Shown here: piece by piece, positions 8,888 through 18,246 of the stretch
Layout: the number at the start of each line of letters is the position of its first letter
How positions within the stretch are numbered: the stretch's first letter is position 1
Assembly (NCBI RefSeq): GCF_900411375.1
Contig: NZ_LS422984.1
Location: 26,510-90,509 of the forward strand
Direction of reading: 5' to 3'
Source: Lentilactobacillus raoultii
GTDB lineage: Bacteria > Bacillota > Bacilli > Lactobacillales > Lactobacillaceae
Length of the DNA: 64,000 bases
The notes under the pieces: model-generated
What the model was told of the DNA's origin: nothing
What the model saw: only the letters and a program-made list of their open reading frames with translations
Database searches by the model: none
Translations under genes and position numbers: made by a program

Positions 8888-9460
8888 TTATTTTTTAAAT
8901 TTATGTGGATTTTCGCGAAGAACACGTGCCGGGTTTCCCGCAATAATGACATTATCACCAAACGATTTAGTGACAGTAGAATTGGCGCCCACAATTACAT
9001 TATTTCCCAAAGTGACGCCTGGAAGAATCACGGAGCCGCCACCGACCCACACATCATCGCCGAGAGTTACCGGCTTTCCTAAGCCGACAAATTCTTCTCG
9101 CTCTGTTGGATTAAGGGGGTGATAAGCGGCATAAATTTGAACGTGGGGTGCCAGCATGCAGTGATTACCAATTGTGACTGGGGCAATGTCTAAAATGACG
9201 TTATCGTAATTGCACATAAAATAATCACCGACATGGATATTGTAGCCAAAGTCGCAGCGGAAGTTTGGTTGAACCCATGGACTTTTACCTACGGAACCAA
9301 AGAGCTGGCGAACGAGGTGCTCCTTTTCTTCGCTGGCTGTATCATCGAGTTCATTCATCATTTTGCATAATCGGCGCGCTTTGGTTTCGTCAGCCGCTAA
9401 TTCAGGATCCATGATGTGGTAAGGCTCACCGGCCAAAAATTTTTCTTTTTCTGTTGCCAT
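8888..9460 (-). CDS. Sugar O-acetyltransferase, maltose/galactoside acetyltransferase family
   Basis: A 190-residue left-handed beta-helix acetyltransferase that moves acetyl from acetyl-CoA to a sugar hydroxyl in the cytosol. The N-terminal segment FLAGEPYHIMDPEL is the usual cap of Maa/LacA enzymes. Hexapeptide repeats run from about residue 75, with the catalytic histidine in AAYHPLNPTER and the late turns WVGGGSVILPGVTLG and VTKSF. Length is normal. Start ATG has AGGGTGG upstream. It is monocistronic, beginning the minus-strand block that lies opposite the ACT/UPF0210 pair. Confidence 0.9.
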   Translation of the reverse strand: MATEKEKFLAGEPYHIMDPELAADETKARRLCKMMNELDDTASEEKEHLVRQLFGSVGKSPWVQPNFRCDFGYNIHVGDYFMCNYDNVILDIAPVTIGNHCMLAPHVQIYAAYHPLNPTEREEFVGLGKPVTLGDDVWVGGGSVILPGVTLGNNVIVGANSTVTKSFGDNVIIAGNPARVLRENPHKFKK

Positions 9461-9606
9461 TGTTTTTCCACCCTTATGATTGATTTGATATTAGTCATTA
9501 TAACATGCCGGTCAGTATAAATTTAATGTTCAAAAATTAGTCCGGACAAATAAAAATAACCTGTTACATGAAGGGTGATAAACTTATCGTTTCAATAAAT
9601 TTGGAA

Positions 9607-9655
9607 TTGCTCAACCCCGTGTTTTCGGGTATTATTAATTAAATGAGAATCTCAT
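9607..9655 (+). promoter_or_regulatory. Promoter and palindrome before the ACT/UPF0210 operon
   Basis: TTGCTC at 9607-9612, 17-base spacer, TATTAT at 9630-9635. Immediately downstream is the palindrome ATGAGA-A-TCTCAT (9643-9655), with a further half ATGAGAT at 9659-9665. The repeat sits where it could be an operator or a small hairpin in the mRNA leader. Confidence 0.55.
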
Positions 9656-9681
9656 CAAATGAGATGAAAGGATGACTTTGA

Positions 9682-9951
9682 ATGAAAGCAGTTATTACGG
9701 TGATTGGTCATGATCAAATTGGGATTGTTGCGAAGGTTTCCCAAAAATTAGCACTCTTAAAGGTCAACATTACTGATATTTCACAAACATTAATGGATGG
9801 TGAATTTACGATGATGTTAATGGGTGAGTGGGATGACTCGAAAGGCGATTTTGAAACCATTAAGAAAGGCTTGGCTGATTTGGGAACGGGGACAGGTCTT
9901 GACATTCACATTCAACGTCAAGAATTGTTTGACGCGATTCAAAAGCTATAG
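9682..9951 (+). CDS. ACT-domain protein, UPF0237 family
   Basis: An 89-residue protein that is a single ACT domain ([21 protein letters not shown] start, with a GcvR-like fold). ACT domains usually bind amino acids and regulate a partner. It lies 13 bases before a UPF0210 gene, a pairing conserved in many Firmicutes including streptococci, so it probably acts with that protein. The role of the pair is not established. The start has AAGGA nine bases upstream, behind a recognisable promoter. Confidence 0.88.
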   Translation: MKAVITVIGHDQIGIVAKVSQKLALLKVNITDISQTLMDGEFTMMLMGEWDDSKGDFETIKKGLADLGTGTGLDIHIQRQELFDAIQKL

Positions 9952-9964
9952 GGGGTGATAACGA

Positions 9965-11308
9965 ATGGAAACCAAACAAATTCTAGAAACCATTCAAATG
10001 ATCTCCGAAGAAAAATTAGATATTCGAACGATTACAATGGGAATTTCATTGTTTGATTGTATTGATAGCGATGGTCAAAAAGCTCGGCAGAAAATTTATG
10101 ATAAATTAACTAAGAGTGCCGAAAATCTGGTCGAGGTAGCTAATCAAATTGAGTCGGAATATGGCATTCCAATTGTTAACAAGCGACTTTCAGTGACACC
10201 AATTGCAATGATTGCAGCGGCTTGTCATGATGATAATTACGTCGCCTATGCCCATACAATGGAAAAAGCCGCGCAGACTTTAGGCGTTGATCTGATTGGT
10301 GGCTTCTCTGCACTTGTACAAAAGGGCTATCAAACTGGTGATCATAAGCTAATCGCTTCCATCCCACAGGCATTAAGTGAGACCAAACGAGTATGCGGTT
10401 CGGTGAATGTCGGGTCAACTCGGGCTGGCATTAATATGAATGCGGTTAAACAAATGGGGCAGGTTGTCAAAGAGATTGCCGCAATTGATCCAATTAATTG
10501 TATGAGTCTGGTGATTTTTGCCAATGCAGTTGAAGATAATCCGTTTATGGCCGGGGCATTTCACGGTGTTGGCGAGGCCGATAAAGTGATTAACGTTGGA
10601 ATTAGTGGTCCAGGGGTTGTTAAACGGGCGTTGGAAAAAGTTCGTGGTGAATCAATGGATATTGTTTCTGAAACGATTAAAAAGACAGCATTTAAAGTCA
10701 CTCGAATGGGCCAGTTTGTTGGTAACGTAGCGGCAAAACGGCTCCATGTTCCGTTTGGGATCGTTGACTTGTCATTGGCCCCGACACCCAACCCGGGGGA
10801 TTCGGTTGCTGAAATTTTAGAAGAAATTGGGTTGCAGAGCGTGGGAGCTCCAGGGACGACAGCTGCTTTGGCGCTCTTAAACGATGCCGTTAAAAAAGGT
10901 GGCGTGATGGCTTGCGAGCATGTTGGTGGGCTATCCGGGGCGTTTATACCGGTTTCTGAGGACAGCGGTATGATTAAAGCTGTTGAACACAGTCATTTGA
11001 ATTTGGAAAAACTAGAGGCAATGACGGCTGTTTGTTCAGTCGGCTTAGATATGATTGCAATTCCAGGTGATACGCCAGCGACAACCATTAGCGGCATGAT
11101 TGTGGATGAAGCTGCGATTGGCGTCATTAATAACAAGACAACGGCTGTGCGGGTCATCCCAGCAACCGGAAAAACAGTTGGTGACCGGGTTGATTTTGGC
11201 GGTTTGTTTGGCTATGCGCCCGTTATGCCGGTTAACCCTAATAGCTCGGCGGCAATGGTCAATCGAGGCGGACAAATTCCAGCTCCAATCCATTCTTTTA
11301 AAAATTAA
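9965..11308 (+). CDS. UPF0210 (DUF711) family protein
   Basis: A 447-residue cytosolic protein of the UPF0210/PFL-like family. Characteristic stretches are [15 protein letters not shown] at the N-terminus, GFSALVQKG, the glycine-rich [14 protein letters not shown], and [20 protein letters not shown]. Structures of relatives show a fold related to glycyl-radical-like barrels, but no enzyme activity is established to my knowledge. A GGGGGTGA ribosome binding site overlaps the end of the ACT-domain gene, so the two are co-transcribed. Length is typical for the family. Confidence 0.9.
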   Translation: METKQILETIQMISEEKLDIRTITMGISLFDCIDSDGQKARQKIYDKLTKSAENLVEVANQIESEYGIPIVNKRLSVTPIAMIAAACHDDNYVAYAHTMEKAAQTLGVDLIGGFSALVQKGYQTGDHKLIASIPQALSETKRVCGSVNVGSTRAGINMNAVKQMGQVVKEIAAIDPINCMSLVIFANAVEDNPFMAGAFHGVGEADKVINVGISGPGVVKRALEKVRGESMDIVSETIKKTAFKVTRMGQFVGNVAAKRLHVPFGIVDLSLAPTPNPGDSVAEILEEIGLQSVGAPGTTAALALLNDAVKKGGVMACEHVGGLSGAFIPVSEDSGMIKAVEHSHLNLEKLEAMTAVCSVGLDMIAIPGDTPATTISGMIVDEAAIGVINNKTTAVRVIPATGKTVGDRVDFGGLFGYAPVMPVNPNSSAAMVNRGGQIPAPIHSFKN

Positions 11309-11335
11309 ACTGATCGTTTTAATAAGTATCAAATC

Positions 11336-11378
11336 AAAAAGGTTAAACGGGGCAAATTGCCAGTTTATCCTTTTTATT
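11336..11378. terminator. Bidirectional terminator between UPF0210 and GNAT genes
   Basis: AAAAAGGTTAAAC / GTTTATCCTTTTT hairpin (one mismatch) between convergent genes; T runs occur on both strands. It overlaps the last bases of the GNAT gene. Confidence 0.75.
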
Positions 11379-11811
11379 TTTCGACAAATGACTTTTCAAC
11401 GATAACACATGGAACACCGTCTTCAAGAAATGGTGACGAGGTAACGGAATATCCCAATTTTTCATAAAAGCCCTTGGCCGTCACTTCACTGTGAATCAGT
11501 GACTTAGTTAAGCCTTGTCGACGACCGTAATTTTCCATGGCCATTAAAACCTGCTTGCCATATCCTCGTCCTCGGTACGCTGGAAGTGTGGCCACCCGCC
11601 CGATCTTTAACGTTTGATCATCAAATTGTTGATACCGACAAGTGGCCACAGGTGTTATCCCGTCAAATAAGACGGCATATACTTCCCGGTCATCATCAAG
11701 ATCATCGAATTCGTCTCGTAACGCAATTCCCCGTTCAATAACAAAGACGGTCATCCGAATGTAAGCGGCAGCCGCCCGAATAGGCTTGGAACTTTCGACA
11801 ACTAATTGCAT
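11374..11811 (-). CDS. GNAT family N-acetyltransferase
   Basis: A 145-residue single-domain GNAT protein. The acetyl-CoA pyrophosphate loop is RVATLPAYRGRGYGKQVL (Q/RxxGxG/A motif), and the C-terminal part has GFYEKLGYSV, the usual motif B. The N-terminal half (AAAYIRMTVFVIERGI...DEFDDLD) resembles ElaA-like acetyltransferases. The substrate cannot be told from sequence. Single gene; the start is an ATG with a modest GAAAGTGA ribosome binding site. Confidence 0.85.
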   Translation of the reverse strand: MQLVVESSKPIRAAAAYIRMTVFVIERGIALRDEFDDLDDDREVYAVLFDGITPVATCRYQQFDDQTLKIGRVATLPAYRGRGYGKQVLMAMENYGRRQGLTKSLIHSEVTAKGFYEKLGYSVTSSPFLEDGVPCVIVEKSFVEK

Positions 11812-11890
11812 GAAATCACTTTCAATCTGTTATTTATTATTAATATTTTTGTAACGAATTTGTCAATTTATTAAAAATGTGCTTAAAACA

Positions 11891-11985
11891 TGATATGATA
11901 GATAATTGTATTAGCGAGTTAAGAAAGCTTGAAGTTTTTATTAAGGATGTGGAACGGTAAGGCTTATAAGTAGATTGTACGTTCC
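11891..11985 (+). promoter_or_regulatory. Extended -10 promoter and structured leader of the L,D-transpeptidase gene
   Basis: TGATATGAT at 11891-11899 is an extended -10 element. The 5' leader would be about 130 bases and contains a GGAACG/CGTTCC stem (11951-11956 with 11980-11985). No known riboswitch is recognised. Confidence 0.45.
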
Positions 11986-12035
11986 AAAGCTCGTAAAATG
12001 AAGTAAAATATCTGCCAAGGGGGTTGGCTAGATCC

Positions 12036-13427
12036 ATGTCACGAAAGGAAAAATTTCGTCAGCAAAAAAAAGCAAGTCGAAATCGCAAACTTAAGCGATT
12101 TGCGGCCGTGGCCGTGTTAGTATTGGCTGGCGGATTCATTGGGTCACATGTTTATTTTCAGAATCACTTTAAATGGACAAAAATTAATGATGTTGATGTG
12201 TCCGGCTTAACAGTTGCTCAGGCAACCAAAAAATTAAATCAATCCGAAATTGATCAAAAGGGGCACTATTTAGTTGTCAAAAAGTCACGAATTAAGTTAA
12301 ATTCAAATGATGTTAAGCAATTATTCAAGCATCGAAGCTCAATGAGTATGTTAACTTCAAAACAAATGAGTGCTCAAACCGAAGTTTCCAATCATGCCTA
12401 TCATTATCGAATGACGGTTCTGTTACCAAAATTTAAGAAACGGATTGACCAACTCAACATTACCAGAAAGCCAACGGTTGATTCAACAATTAAATTGGCA
12501 AATGGTCAGGTAACCGTCAAAAAAGGCTATCAGGGAAACGAGTTGGATAAAGCATCTATGGTGCGAGACTTTAAGAAACAAGCTAAGGACAACCTGATTA
12601 TTTCCGTTAAAATGAAGAAGGAAGTTGCTGCTTCGCCAGATAGTTCGGTCATTAAGAACCGTAAGCAAGCTTTGCAGAAACGACTTCAAAATACGGTTAC
12701 GCTGACAACTTATAACAAATCATTTACGTTTAAAGCCGGGAAATGGCTGACTAGTGGTCGGGTAACAGCTAATGGAAAGTATCACTTTGATTCAACCAAG
12801 CTCAAAAACTGGGTTGCCAAGTTTGCTAATAAAGTGAACACACTCGGACGGTCATTCACCATTTCTAAACCAAAGAAAGTTCGAATTTCAAATGGTGGGA
12901 CTTATGGATGGAAAATTAACCAACAGGCGCTATCGACTGCCTTGTTAAAGAATTTAGCAAAGAAGAATCCCAAGAATCTTAACTTGAAACATTACGTTTC
13001 CGGAACCGGATATGGGATTAAAGGTGCCGGCAAAACTTACGTAGCTGTTGATTTGACCAATCTTGAAGAATATGTTTATAAAAATGGTCAACTAAAAGCC
13101 AAGATTCCAATTATGTCTGGAACCTTAACTGGTGGTAATGCAACGCCTACCGGTTCTTACTTCATTATGTATAAGCAGCGCCATGCAACATTACGGGGCA
13201 AGAACAGTGATGGGTCCAAGTATGCGTCACCCGTTGGTTACTGGGAGCCTGTAACGCTGTCTGGTGTCGGATTGCATGATTCGCCATGGCAGCCGGCATC
13301 GGTTTATGGTAATCCAAGTGCCAGATCTCAATATCATTCTCACGGTTGTTTAAATAACCCACCGTCACAAATGCCAAAGGTCTGGAAATATACTCATACA
13401 AATGAACCTGTTGTGATTTATAAATAA
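12036..13427 (+). CDS. Membrane-anchored L,D-transpeptidase (YkuD family)
   Basis: A 463-residue protein with a very basic N-terminus, one membrane segment (about residues 24-42) and a long extracytoplasmic region. The first part resembles the putative peptidoglycan-binding domain that precedes YkuD domains in Gram-positives (G.TV..A...L repeats). The last 120 residues are the L,D-transpeptidase domain with active-site HSHGCLNNP (Cys about residue 438). Such enzymes cross-link or modify stem peptides in the cell wall. The ATG at 12036 is preferred over a TTG at 12024, which would directly abut the AAGGGGG ribosome binding site; the resulting 12-base spacing is rather long. Confidence 0.88.
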   Translation: MSRKEKFRQQKKASRNRKLKRFAAVAVLVLAGGFIGSHVYFQNHFKWTKINDVDVSGLTVAQATKKLNQSEIDQKGHYLVVKKSRIKLNSNDVKQLFKHRSSMSMLTSKQMSAQTEVSNHAYHYRMTVLLPKFKKRIDQLNITRKPTVDSTIKLANGQVTVKKGYQGNELDKASMVRDFKKQAKDNLIISVKMKKEVAASPDSSVIKNRKQALQKRLQNTVTLTTYNKSFTFKAGKWLTSGRVTANGKYHFDSTKLKNWVAKFANKVNTLGRSFTISKPKKVRISNGGTYGWKINQQALSTALLKNLAKKNPKNLNLKHYVSGTGYGIKGAGKTYVAVDLTNLEEYVYKNGQLKAKIPIMSGTLTGGNATPTGSYFIMYKQRHATLRGKNSDGSKYASPVGYWEPVTLSGVGLHDSPWQPASVYGNPSARSQYHSHGCLNNPPSQMPKVWKYTHTNEPVVIYK

Positions 13428-13437
13428 CTGAACAGAT

Positions 13438-13497
13438 CAAAAAAGCGATGATCCTTGATAGATTAATCAAAAGTCTATCAGAGATCATCACTTTTTT
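13438..13497. terminator. Bidirectional terminator
   Basis: AAAAAAGCGATGATC / GATCATCACTTTTTT hairpin between the convergent L,D-transpeptidase and DUF4870-like genes. Confidence 0.8.
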
Positions 13498-13507
13498 CTT
13501 ATCTTAG

Positions 13508-13834
13508 CTAATCTTCTGTAATCAAAATTTTAATACCCAAATATAAATTATAAACAAACATGATTAAATCTACTAACCCAACTAAAACGATTAAAGCCGC
13601 AAACATTAGACCAGTCAGCCGTGAATTCTTGGTTGTTAAGCCGGTAATTCCGACAATCATTAGTGTGAGAATTGTCAGGACAACCGGAATCAAATGTAAT
13701 AGAAACGCATGTTTAGCGGTTTCGTGCATCTCTTGGTGTGAGTTGGTAACCAGCCAGACAATAAAGGGAAAAATGAAGGGTGCAAACACGATCGATAAGT
13801 AAGATAATGCGTTAACAATCTTATTTTGAGACAT
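13508..13834 (-). CDS. DUF4870-like small membrane protein
   Basis: A 108-residue integral membrane protein with three hydrophobic segments (about residues 10-28, 44-64 and 74-97). The N-terminal ALSYLSIVFAPFIFPFIVWLV and following HETAKHAFLLHLIP fit the DUF4870/TIC20-like family, whose function is unknown. It has a strong ribosome binding site (GGAGGT). The adjacent secreted-protein gene upstream ends 32 bases away, so they could be co-transcribed. Confidence 0.75.
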   Translation of the reverse strand: MSQNKIVNALSYLSIVFAPFIFPFIVWLVTNSHQEMHETAKHAFLLHLIPVVLTILTLMIVGITGLTTKNSRLTGLMFAALIVLVGLVDLIMFVYNLYLGIKILITED

Positions 13835-13866
13835 GGGTGACCTCCAGCGTTTTTTAGTGAGTGATT

Positions 13867-14340
13867 TTACTTAGCATATGTTTTGTAAACCGGTGCCCTG
13901 AATAAGTCAACGTATCCGTTGGAGGTATTATAGTCTCTTAAGACCTTAACCCGTTGGTGATTGATTGTCCGAGAAGTCGTTTTCCAGCCACCGTCGCTTT
14001 GATAAGCTTTTTGAGCTAATGCGTTAAACGTGTATTTAGTTGAATGCTTAATTTTAGCCACTGCTAATTTTTTATAGCCTTTCCAGTTACTACGGAAAAG
14101 ACTGTGAGTGTTCCCCTTATAGGTTTGAGTGACTGAATATTTGTTAATGTGGGTGACACAGATATGGCCGTTAACATAAGAGTACCAATTGCCACGCCAG
14201 GCGCTGGGAGTTGTTGAGTGAATTTCACCAACTTTAAAGTAGGCAGCACTTGCAGACGGTGTTGTCATAGTTGCTTGAATAACACCAAACGCTAAACCAA
14301 TGAGTGGCAATATCAATAATTTAAAAAATTTGACTTTCAT
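13867..14340 (-). CDS. Small secreted protein, function unknown
   Basis: A 157-residue protein with a clear signal peptide (MKVKFFKLLILPLIGLAFGV, cleavage near SASAAY). The mature part (about 125 residues) is basic, rich in Lys, Tyr, Trp and Thr, with no cysteine pair and no known motif. This composition is common among small secreted lactobacillus proteins; a protein of similar style, without obvious alignment, is encoded at 39837-40274. Start ATG has AAAGGA upstream. Function cannot be assigned. Confidence 0.75.
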   Translation of the reverse strand: MKVKFFKLLILPLIGLAFGVIQATMTTPSASAAYFKVGEIHSTTPSAWRGNWYSYVNGHICVTHINKYSVTQTYKGNTHSLFRSNWKGYKKLAVAKIKHSTKYTFNALAQKAYQSDGGWKTTSRTINHQRVKVLRDYNTSNGYVDLFRAPVYKTYAK

Positions 14341-14481
14341 TTAAATATCCTTTCTTAGTTGTCAATTCTAGGTTAAAAATGAGTTCACGCTTAAAAGTAT
14401 ATATGCAATATAGCTTTTTTTAAAGGGCAATGTCAAATGGCAGATGCGAAGCACCTTTTTAACAGCAATTATTTAATCATC

Positions 14482-14537
14482 AAAAAAGCAGTTTATCATC
14501 ACTTTTCATTGAAAAATGATTGATAAACTGTTTTTTG
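14482..14537 (-). terminator. Terminator of the MMPL exporter gene
   Basis: AAAAAAGCAGTTTATCA / TGATAAACTGTTTTTTG, a long hairpin with T runs on both strands, directly after the MMPL gene. Confidence 0.85.
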
Positions 14538-14552
14538 AATCACTTGATTTAC

Positions 14553-17507
14553 TTATGATTCAGAGTGTTTACTGCGTCGGGTTGGATGCTTCTTTTCATC
14601 TTCAGCCAGTTTCTTTTGATACATTTTATCAGTGACATAAGGGTAAGTCCACTTAATCATCGCTGACATAATGATCGGTAGTGTAATGACCAGAATAATT
14701 AGCCCGACAATCACGGCAGTTGCCACTTGGATTAGTGTCAAAACACTGGAAGGAATTAACGCTGCAAAGGTACCACCTAAAATGATCGCGGCTGAAATAA
14801 CAACTGTTCCAATAATGGTTGCCGAATGTAGAATCCGCCGACGGACATCAGGAATGGCACTGGCGTCATCCCGATATCGCATCATTAAGAAGATACTGTA
14901 ATCGACTCCAAGTGCAATTAACATAATGAAACTAAAGAATGGGGTGTTCCAAGTTAACAGATCACGAGCCATCAGATAGGCTGACAGCCATCTGGTAATC
15001 TGCAAAGAGGCGAAGTAGGTCACTACGAGAGTTCCAATGATTGTGAGTGCCTGAACCAGTGAACGGGTCACAATCATTAGGGCCAACCCGATTCCAACTA
15101 ACATGATCACAACGGTGCGCAAGAAATCGCCGTTAGCGGTCTTTTGAAGATCGGCTGTTTGAGAACTTTGGCCCCCAATGGCAACCGTTGCATTCTTCAG
15201 ATCAGTATTCTTTAATTTGGATTTAACATCTGATGAAATGGTTCGAATTCGTTTAGCAGATTGGGTGGTACTTGGGTCAGAGTTTAAGACAATCGTGATG
15301 CTGGTGATTTTACGATTTTTGGACATAAAGGAATCCAGAGATGGCGTAAATGACGCACTCTTGATTGTCTCAGCCGGCATATAAAAAGTATTACCAAGAT
15401 ATGACTTCTGCATTTGTTTCAAATAGTTGTTAACGGTGCTGGTTCCGCGACCAATTTGAGTCAGTCCGGTGTTTGCTGAAGTTAATCCCTGTTGAAGTTG
15501 TTTAGTTTGAGCAGCTAACCGTTTCATTTTGGCATTGAGTTCCTGAACGCCATTATTAACTTGGGTACTGCCATTGGCAACCCGTCTAGCACCGGCAGTC
15601 AGTGATGAACTATTTTGCTGCAACTGGGTACTACCCTGGCTCAAGCGGTTTAACCCGCTGGCAAATGGTGTTGATTGCGCTCTTAGTTGGCCAAGCCCTG
15701 ATGTCACTGAACTTGAACCAGCAGCTAAACGTCCCGCGCTTTGGCTAACTGATGGTAGTCGGCCAGTTCGACGCTGCAGATTGCGAATACCCGTTGTAAC
15801 CTGTTGACTACCAGCTTGCAGTTGGCCGACGCCACTTGTTAGGGATGAGGCCCCTTGACTCAGTTGTTGAGAGCCACTAGAAAGTTGACCAACACCATTT
15901 GTATAGGTTGAAATTCCCTGACTAAGCTGTTGTGCACCTGATTGGAGGCTCTTGGCACCAGTTGCAAGTCGTTGAACTTGAGCAGCACTTTGATCAGGAT
16001 TTGAACTAGCTAACTGTTTGTTAGCCTTTTTCAAACCGCGCTGAACTTTTTTGAGACCGGCATTTGCTTGATTTAAACCACTAACCAGTTTTCCTAATTG
16101 GCTCTTTAGGTAAAGTTGTTGAATTTTTTCACCGCCGGGTCGGGTGACTGATGAGACGGTCTTAACGCCGGGTTCGGATTTCAGATAGCCGGTCAAATCA
16201 TCGAGCTCAGCCAAATCCTTTTGGGTATTCAGCGGCTTCTTACTTTCAATATATAAAGTCGACGGGCCGGACATGCCGGCTGGATAATGGGCCTGAATAA
16301 CGTTATAGCCGGCCTTTGATTGAACGGTATTGGGCAATTCGTCAGCGTTGTTAAAGTTAAGTGGGTGAGTTCCCAAGAATAACAGTGGGATGGCAGCAAT
16401 AATTAAAATCCCGACCATGATGAAAGTGTGGGAAAGGGTGGTTTTGGAGAGAAAATTCCACAGGAAACTTCTATCGTGAGCGGAAAGGTTCTTACTTGGC
16501 CAGAACAATTTCTCACCCAACATGGCCATAAAGAACATGTTGAAGGTTAAAAGAACCGCCAAGAGAATGGCCACGCCAACTGCGACGGCCACGCCTGAGC
16601 GATAGAAACCAAATTTTGCCAGTGACAAGGCAGCAAAACCGATTAAGACTGATGAACCACTATAAAGAATAGTTCGACCGGCGTGTTTTCGGGCCACCTT
16701 TGCGGCTTCGGGAGCTTCGACCCCTTTTTTGATTTCTTCTTTGAAGCGATCATAGAGGAGAATGTTATAGTCTGTTCCAATCCCAAACAGAACCACAACC
16801 AAGAAAACCTGAGTAAAGTTTGAAATTGGGAAGTTGACTTTATCTGCTAAGTTCATCACAACGTTTAACGACAATAAATAGGATAACCCAACCGTTAACA
16901 GTGAAATGAATGGAATAAGCAGAGATCTAAAGACAACGACTAGAACAAGAAAGATAAAAATTGCGGCAATAATTTCAGTTTTTTTCAAGCCTTGTTCGGT
17001 CACAGTTGAAAAATCTTCATTCAAAATATCATTACCGGTAACATAAGTCCGTAAACCGGGAGTCTTGATTTTTTGAAGTAATTTATCGGTTTGCCCTCGA
17101 ACTTTGTACTTACTAGATAAGGTGACCATGACCATCTGCGTCGTTTGATCATCGGAAGTCAACTGCTTTTTGGCGGCAGAATTGTCACTTGGGCTAGTGA
17201 CTTTATTGATATGTAAGCTCTTATCGCCTTTGATTGCACTAGTTACATCGGCAATCTGTTGTGATTGGCTTGCAGTAATCTTGCCATTTTTATTATTAAA
17301 GACCAGAATCAAATCACGAACTGAATGATTACCCGACGCCTTTTTTTGAATTTTGTTAGCGACTTGGCTCTCAACGTTTGAAGGTAGTGTAACGGCTCCT
17401 TTATCACGAACCAATTGCGAAATGTTTGGTAGTGTGAACATAGCGATTAAAGCTAGCCCAATCCAAACAATCAACGCTAAGCCGTGTTTTCTAATGAAAT
17501 TTTGCAT
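14553..17507 (-). CDS. MMPL/RND family membrane transporter
   Basis: A 984-residue protein with two RND-type halves, each having one membrane helix, a large external loop and about five further helices (roughly 170-380 and 800-955). GTDYNILLYDRFKEE and GVDYSIFLMMRYRDD are the MMPL intramembrane signature in each half. The second external loop (about 400-760) holds many short repeats rich in Gln, Ser, Gly and Leu (QLSQG, SGVGQL, LTSG types) likely to form long helices. Family members export lipids or drugs using proton flux. The ATG at 17507 with GGGGAG nine bases upstream is chosen over a GTG 60 bases earlier. A TetR gene is divergent. Confidence 0.9.
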   Translation of the reverse strand: MQNFIRKHGLALIVWIGLALIAMFTLPNISQLVRDKGAVTLPSNVESQVANKIQKKASGNHSVRDLILVFNNKNGKITASQSQQIADVTSAIKGDKSLHINKVTSPSDNSAAKKQLTSDDQTTQMVMVTLSSKYKVRGQTDKLLQKIKTPGLRTYVTGNDILNEDFSTVTEQGLKKTEIIAAIFIFLVLVVVFRSLLIPFISLLTVGLSYLLSLNVVMNLADKVNFPISNFTQVFLVVVLFGIGTDYNILLYDRFKEEIKKGVEAPEAAKVARKHAGRTILYSGSSVLIGFAALSLAKFGFYRSGVAVAVGVAILLAVLLTFNMFFMAMLGEKLFWPSKNLSAHDRSFLWNFLSKTTLSHTFIMVGILIIAAIPLLFLGTHPLNFNNADELPNTVQSKAGYNVIQAHYPAGMSGPSTLYIESKKPLNTQKDLAELDDLTGYLKSEPGVKTVSSVTRPGGEKIQQLYLKSQLGKLVSGLNQANAGLKKVQRGLKKANKQLASSNPDQSAAQVQRLATGAKSLQSGAQQLSQGISTYTNGVGQLSSGSQQLSQGASSLTSGVGQLQAGSQQVTTGIRNLQRRTGRLPSVSQSAGRLAAGSSSVTSGLGQLRAQSTPFASGLNRLSQGSTQLQQNSSSLTAGARRVANGSTQVNNGVQELNAKMKRLAAQTKQLQQGLTSANTGLTQIGRGTSTVNNYLKQMQKSYLGNTFYMPAETIKSASFTPSLDSFMSKNRKITSITIVLNSDPSTTQSAKRIRTISSDVKSKLKNTDLKNATVAIGGQSSQTADLQKTANGDFLRTVVIMLVGIGLALMIVTRSLVQALTIIGTLVVTYFASLQITRWLSAYLMARDLLTWNTPFFSFIMLIALGVDYSIFLMMRYRDDASAIPDVRRRILHSATIIGTVVISAAIILGGTFAALIPSSVLTLIQVATAVIVGLIILVITLPIIMSAMIKWTYPYVTDKMYQKKLAEDEKKHPTRRSKHSES

Positions 17508-17631
17508 TAATACTTTCTCCCCTTTAAAAATGTTATTGTAAGTAAGCAATTGTTTAAATTTGGACACTTGTATAAACTACTTGAAAATGATAAACTCGGC
17601 CTGGAAATGACGCAAGTGACAATTAATTGCG

Positions 17632-17651
17632 TTTGTCTAATGTTAGACAAA
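17632..17651. promoter_or_regulatory. Perfect palindrome, likely TetR operator
   Basis: TTTGTCTAA-TG-TTAGACAAA: nine-base arms around a two-base centre, placed between the divergent MMPL exporter and TetR genes and 31 bases before the TetR start. Size, symmetry and position are those of a TetR-family operator, so it probably controls both genes. Confidence 0.75.
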
Positions 17652-17682
17652 AAATTAAAACTGCAAAGTTAGCGAGGCAATC

Positions 17683-18246
17683 ATGAAATACGATTTAACA
17701 AAGAAACCCACCAGAGGTGCCCAACGGACACTGGATGCCTTTTTTACTACGATGTTGGATTTATTGTCGAAAAAAAGTTTTGAACATATTAGTGTCCACG
17801 AAATTTGTGAAATCAGCAATTTTCCACGAGCCACTTTTTATAATTACTTTGACGATAAATATGATTTGGTCGATTATTGCTGGCATGTGCTGGCTACCGA
17901 AATTCAGGTTGACCAGGTTACTAAAGTCAGTTCAGAACGAGACCTGGTGGTTTATTTTGACCGGATTTATGATCTTTTTGAAGCAAAGCAGGCGCTCCTA
18001 AAAGGAATTCTTAAAAATAATGATTTTTCGGGCACCTTGGTCAACAGTTTTGTTAACTATCTAAAAACTGTGATCCAGCATATTTTTTATGAATCCCTGT
18101 GTTATTCAAAACCGGAAATTCCTACTCAACTCATGGCAGACCACTGTAGTGAAACGGTGATGCTGATACTGGAGTGGATTTTCTTAAAGCAACAACCAAC
18201 AACAAAAGATCAAGCACACCAATACTTGGAGACCTTATTAGGCTAA
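17683..18246 (+). CDS. TetR/AcrR family transcriptional regulator
   Basis: A 187-residue regulator. The N-terminal helix-turn-helix spans about residues 13-58, with FEHISVHEICEISNFPRATFYNYFDDKYDL, the typical TetR DNA-binding segment. The rest is helical and variable and would bind a ligand, as in DUF-type C-terminal TetR domains of Firmicutes. It is divergent from the MMPL exporter with a 20-base palindrome between, so it most likely represses that exporter and itself. Start ATG preceded by GAGG. Confidence 0.9.
   Translation: MKYDLTKKPTRGAQRTLDAFFTTMLDLLSKKSFEHISVHEICEISNFPRATFYNYFDDKYDLVDYCWHVLATEIQVDQVTKVSSERDLVVYFDRIYDLFEAKQALLKGILKNNDFSGTLVNSFVNYLKTVIQHIFYESLCYSKPEIPTQLMADHCSETVMLILEWIFLKQQPTTKDQAHQYLETLLG

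Noticed and set aside
15574-15807. 77-codon frame opposite the MMPL repeats
   Set aside because: Antisense shadow of the repeat-rich exporter gene.
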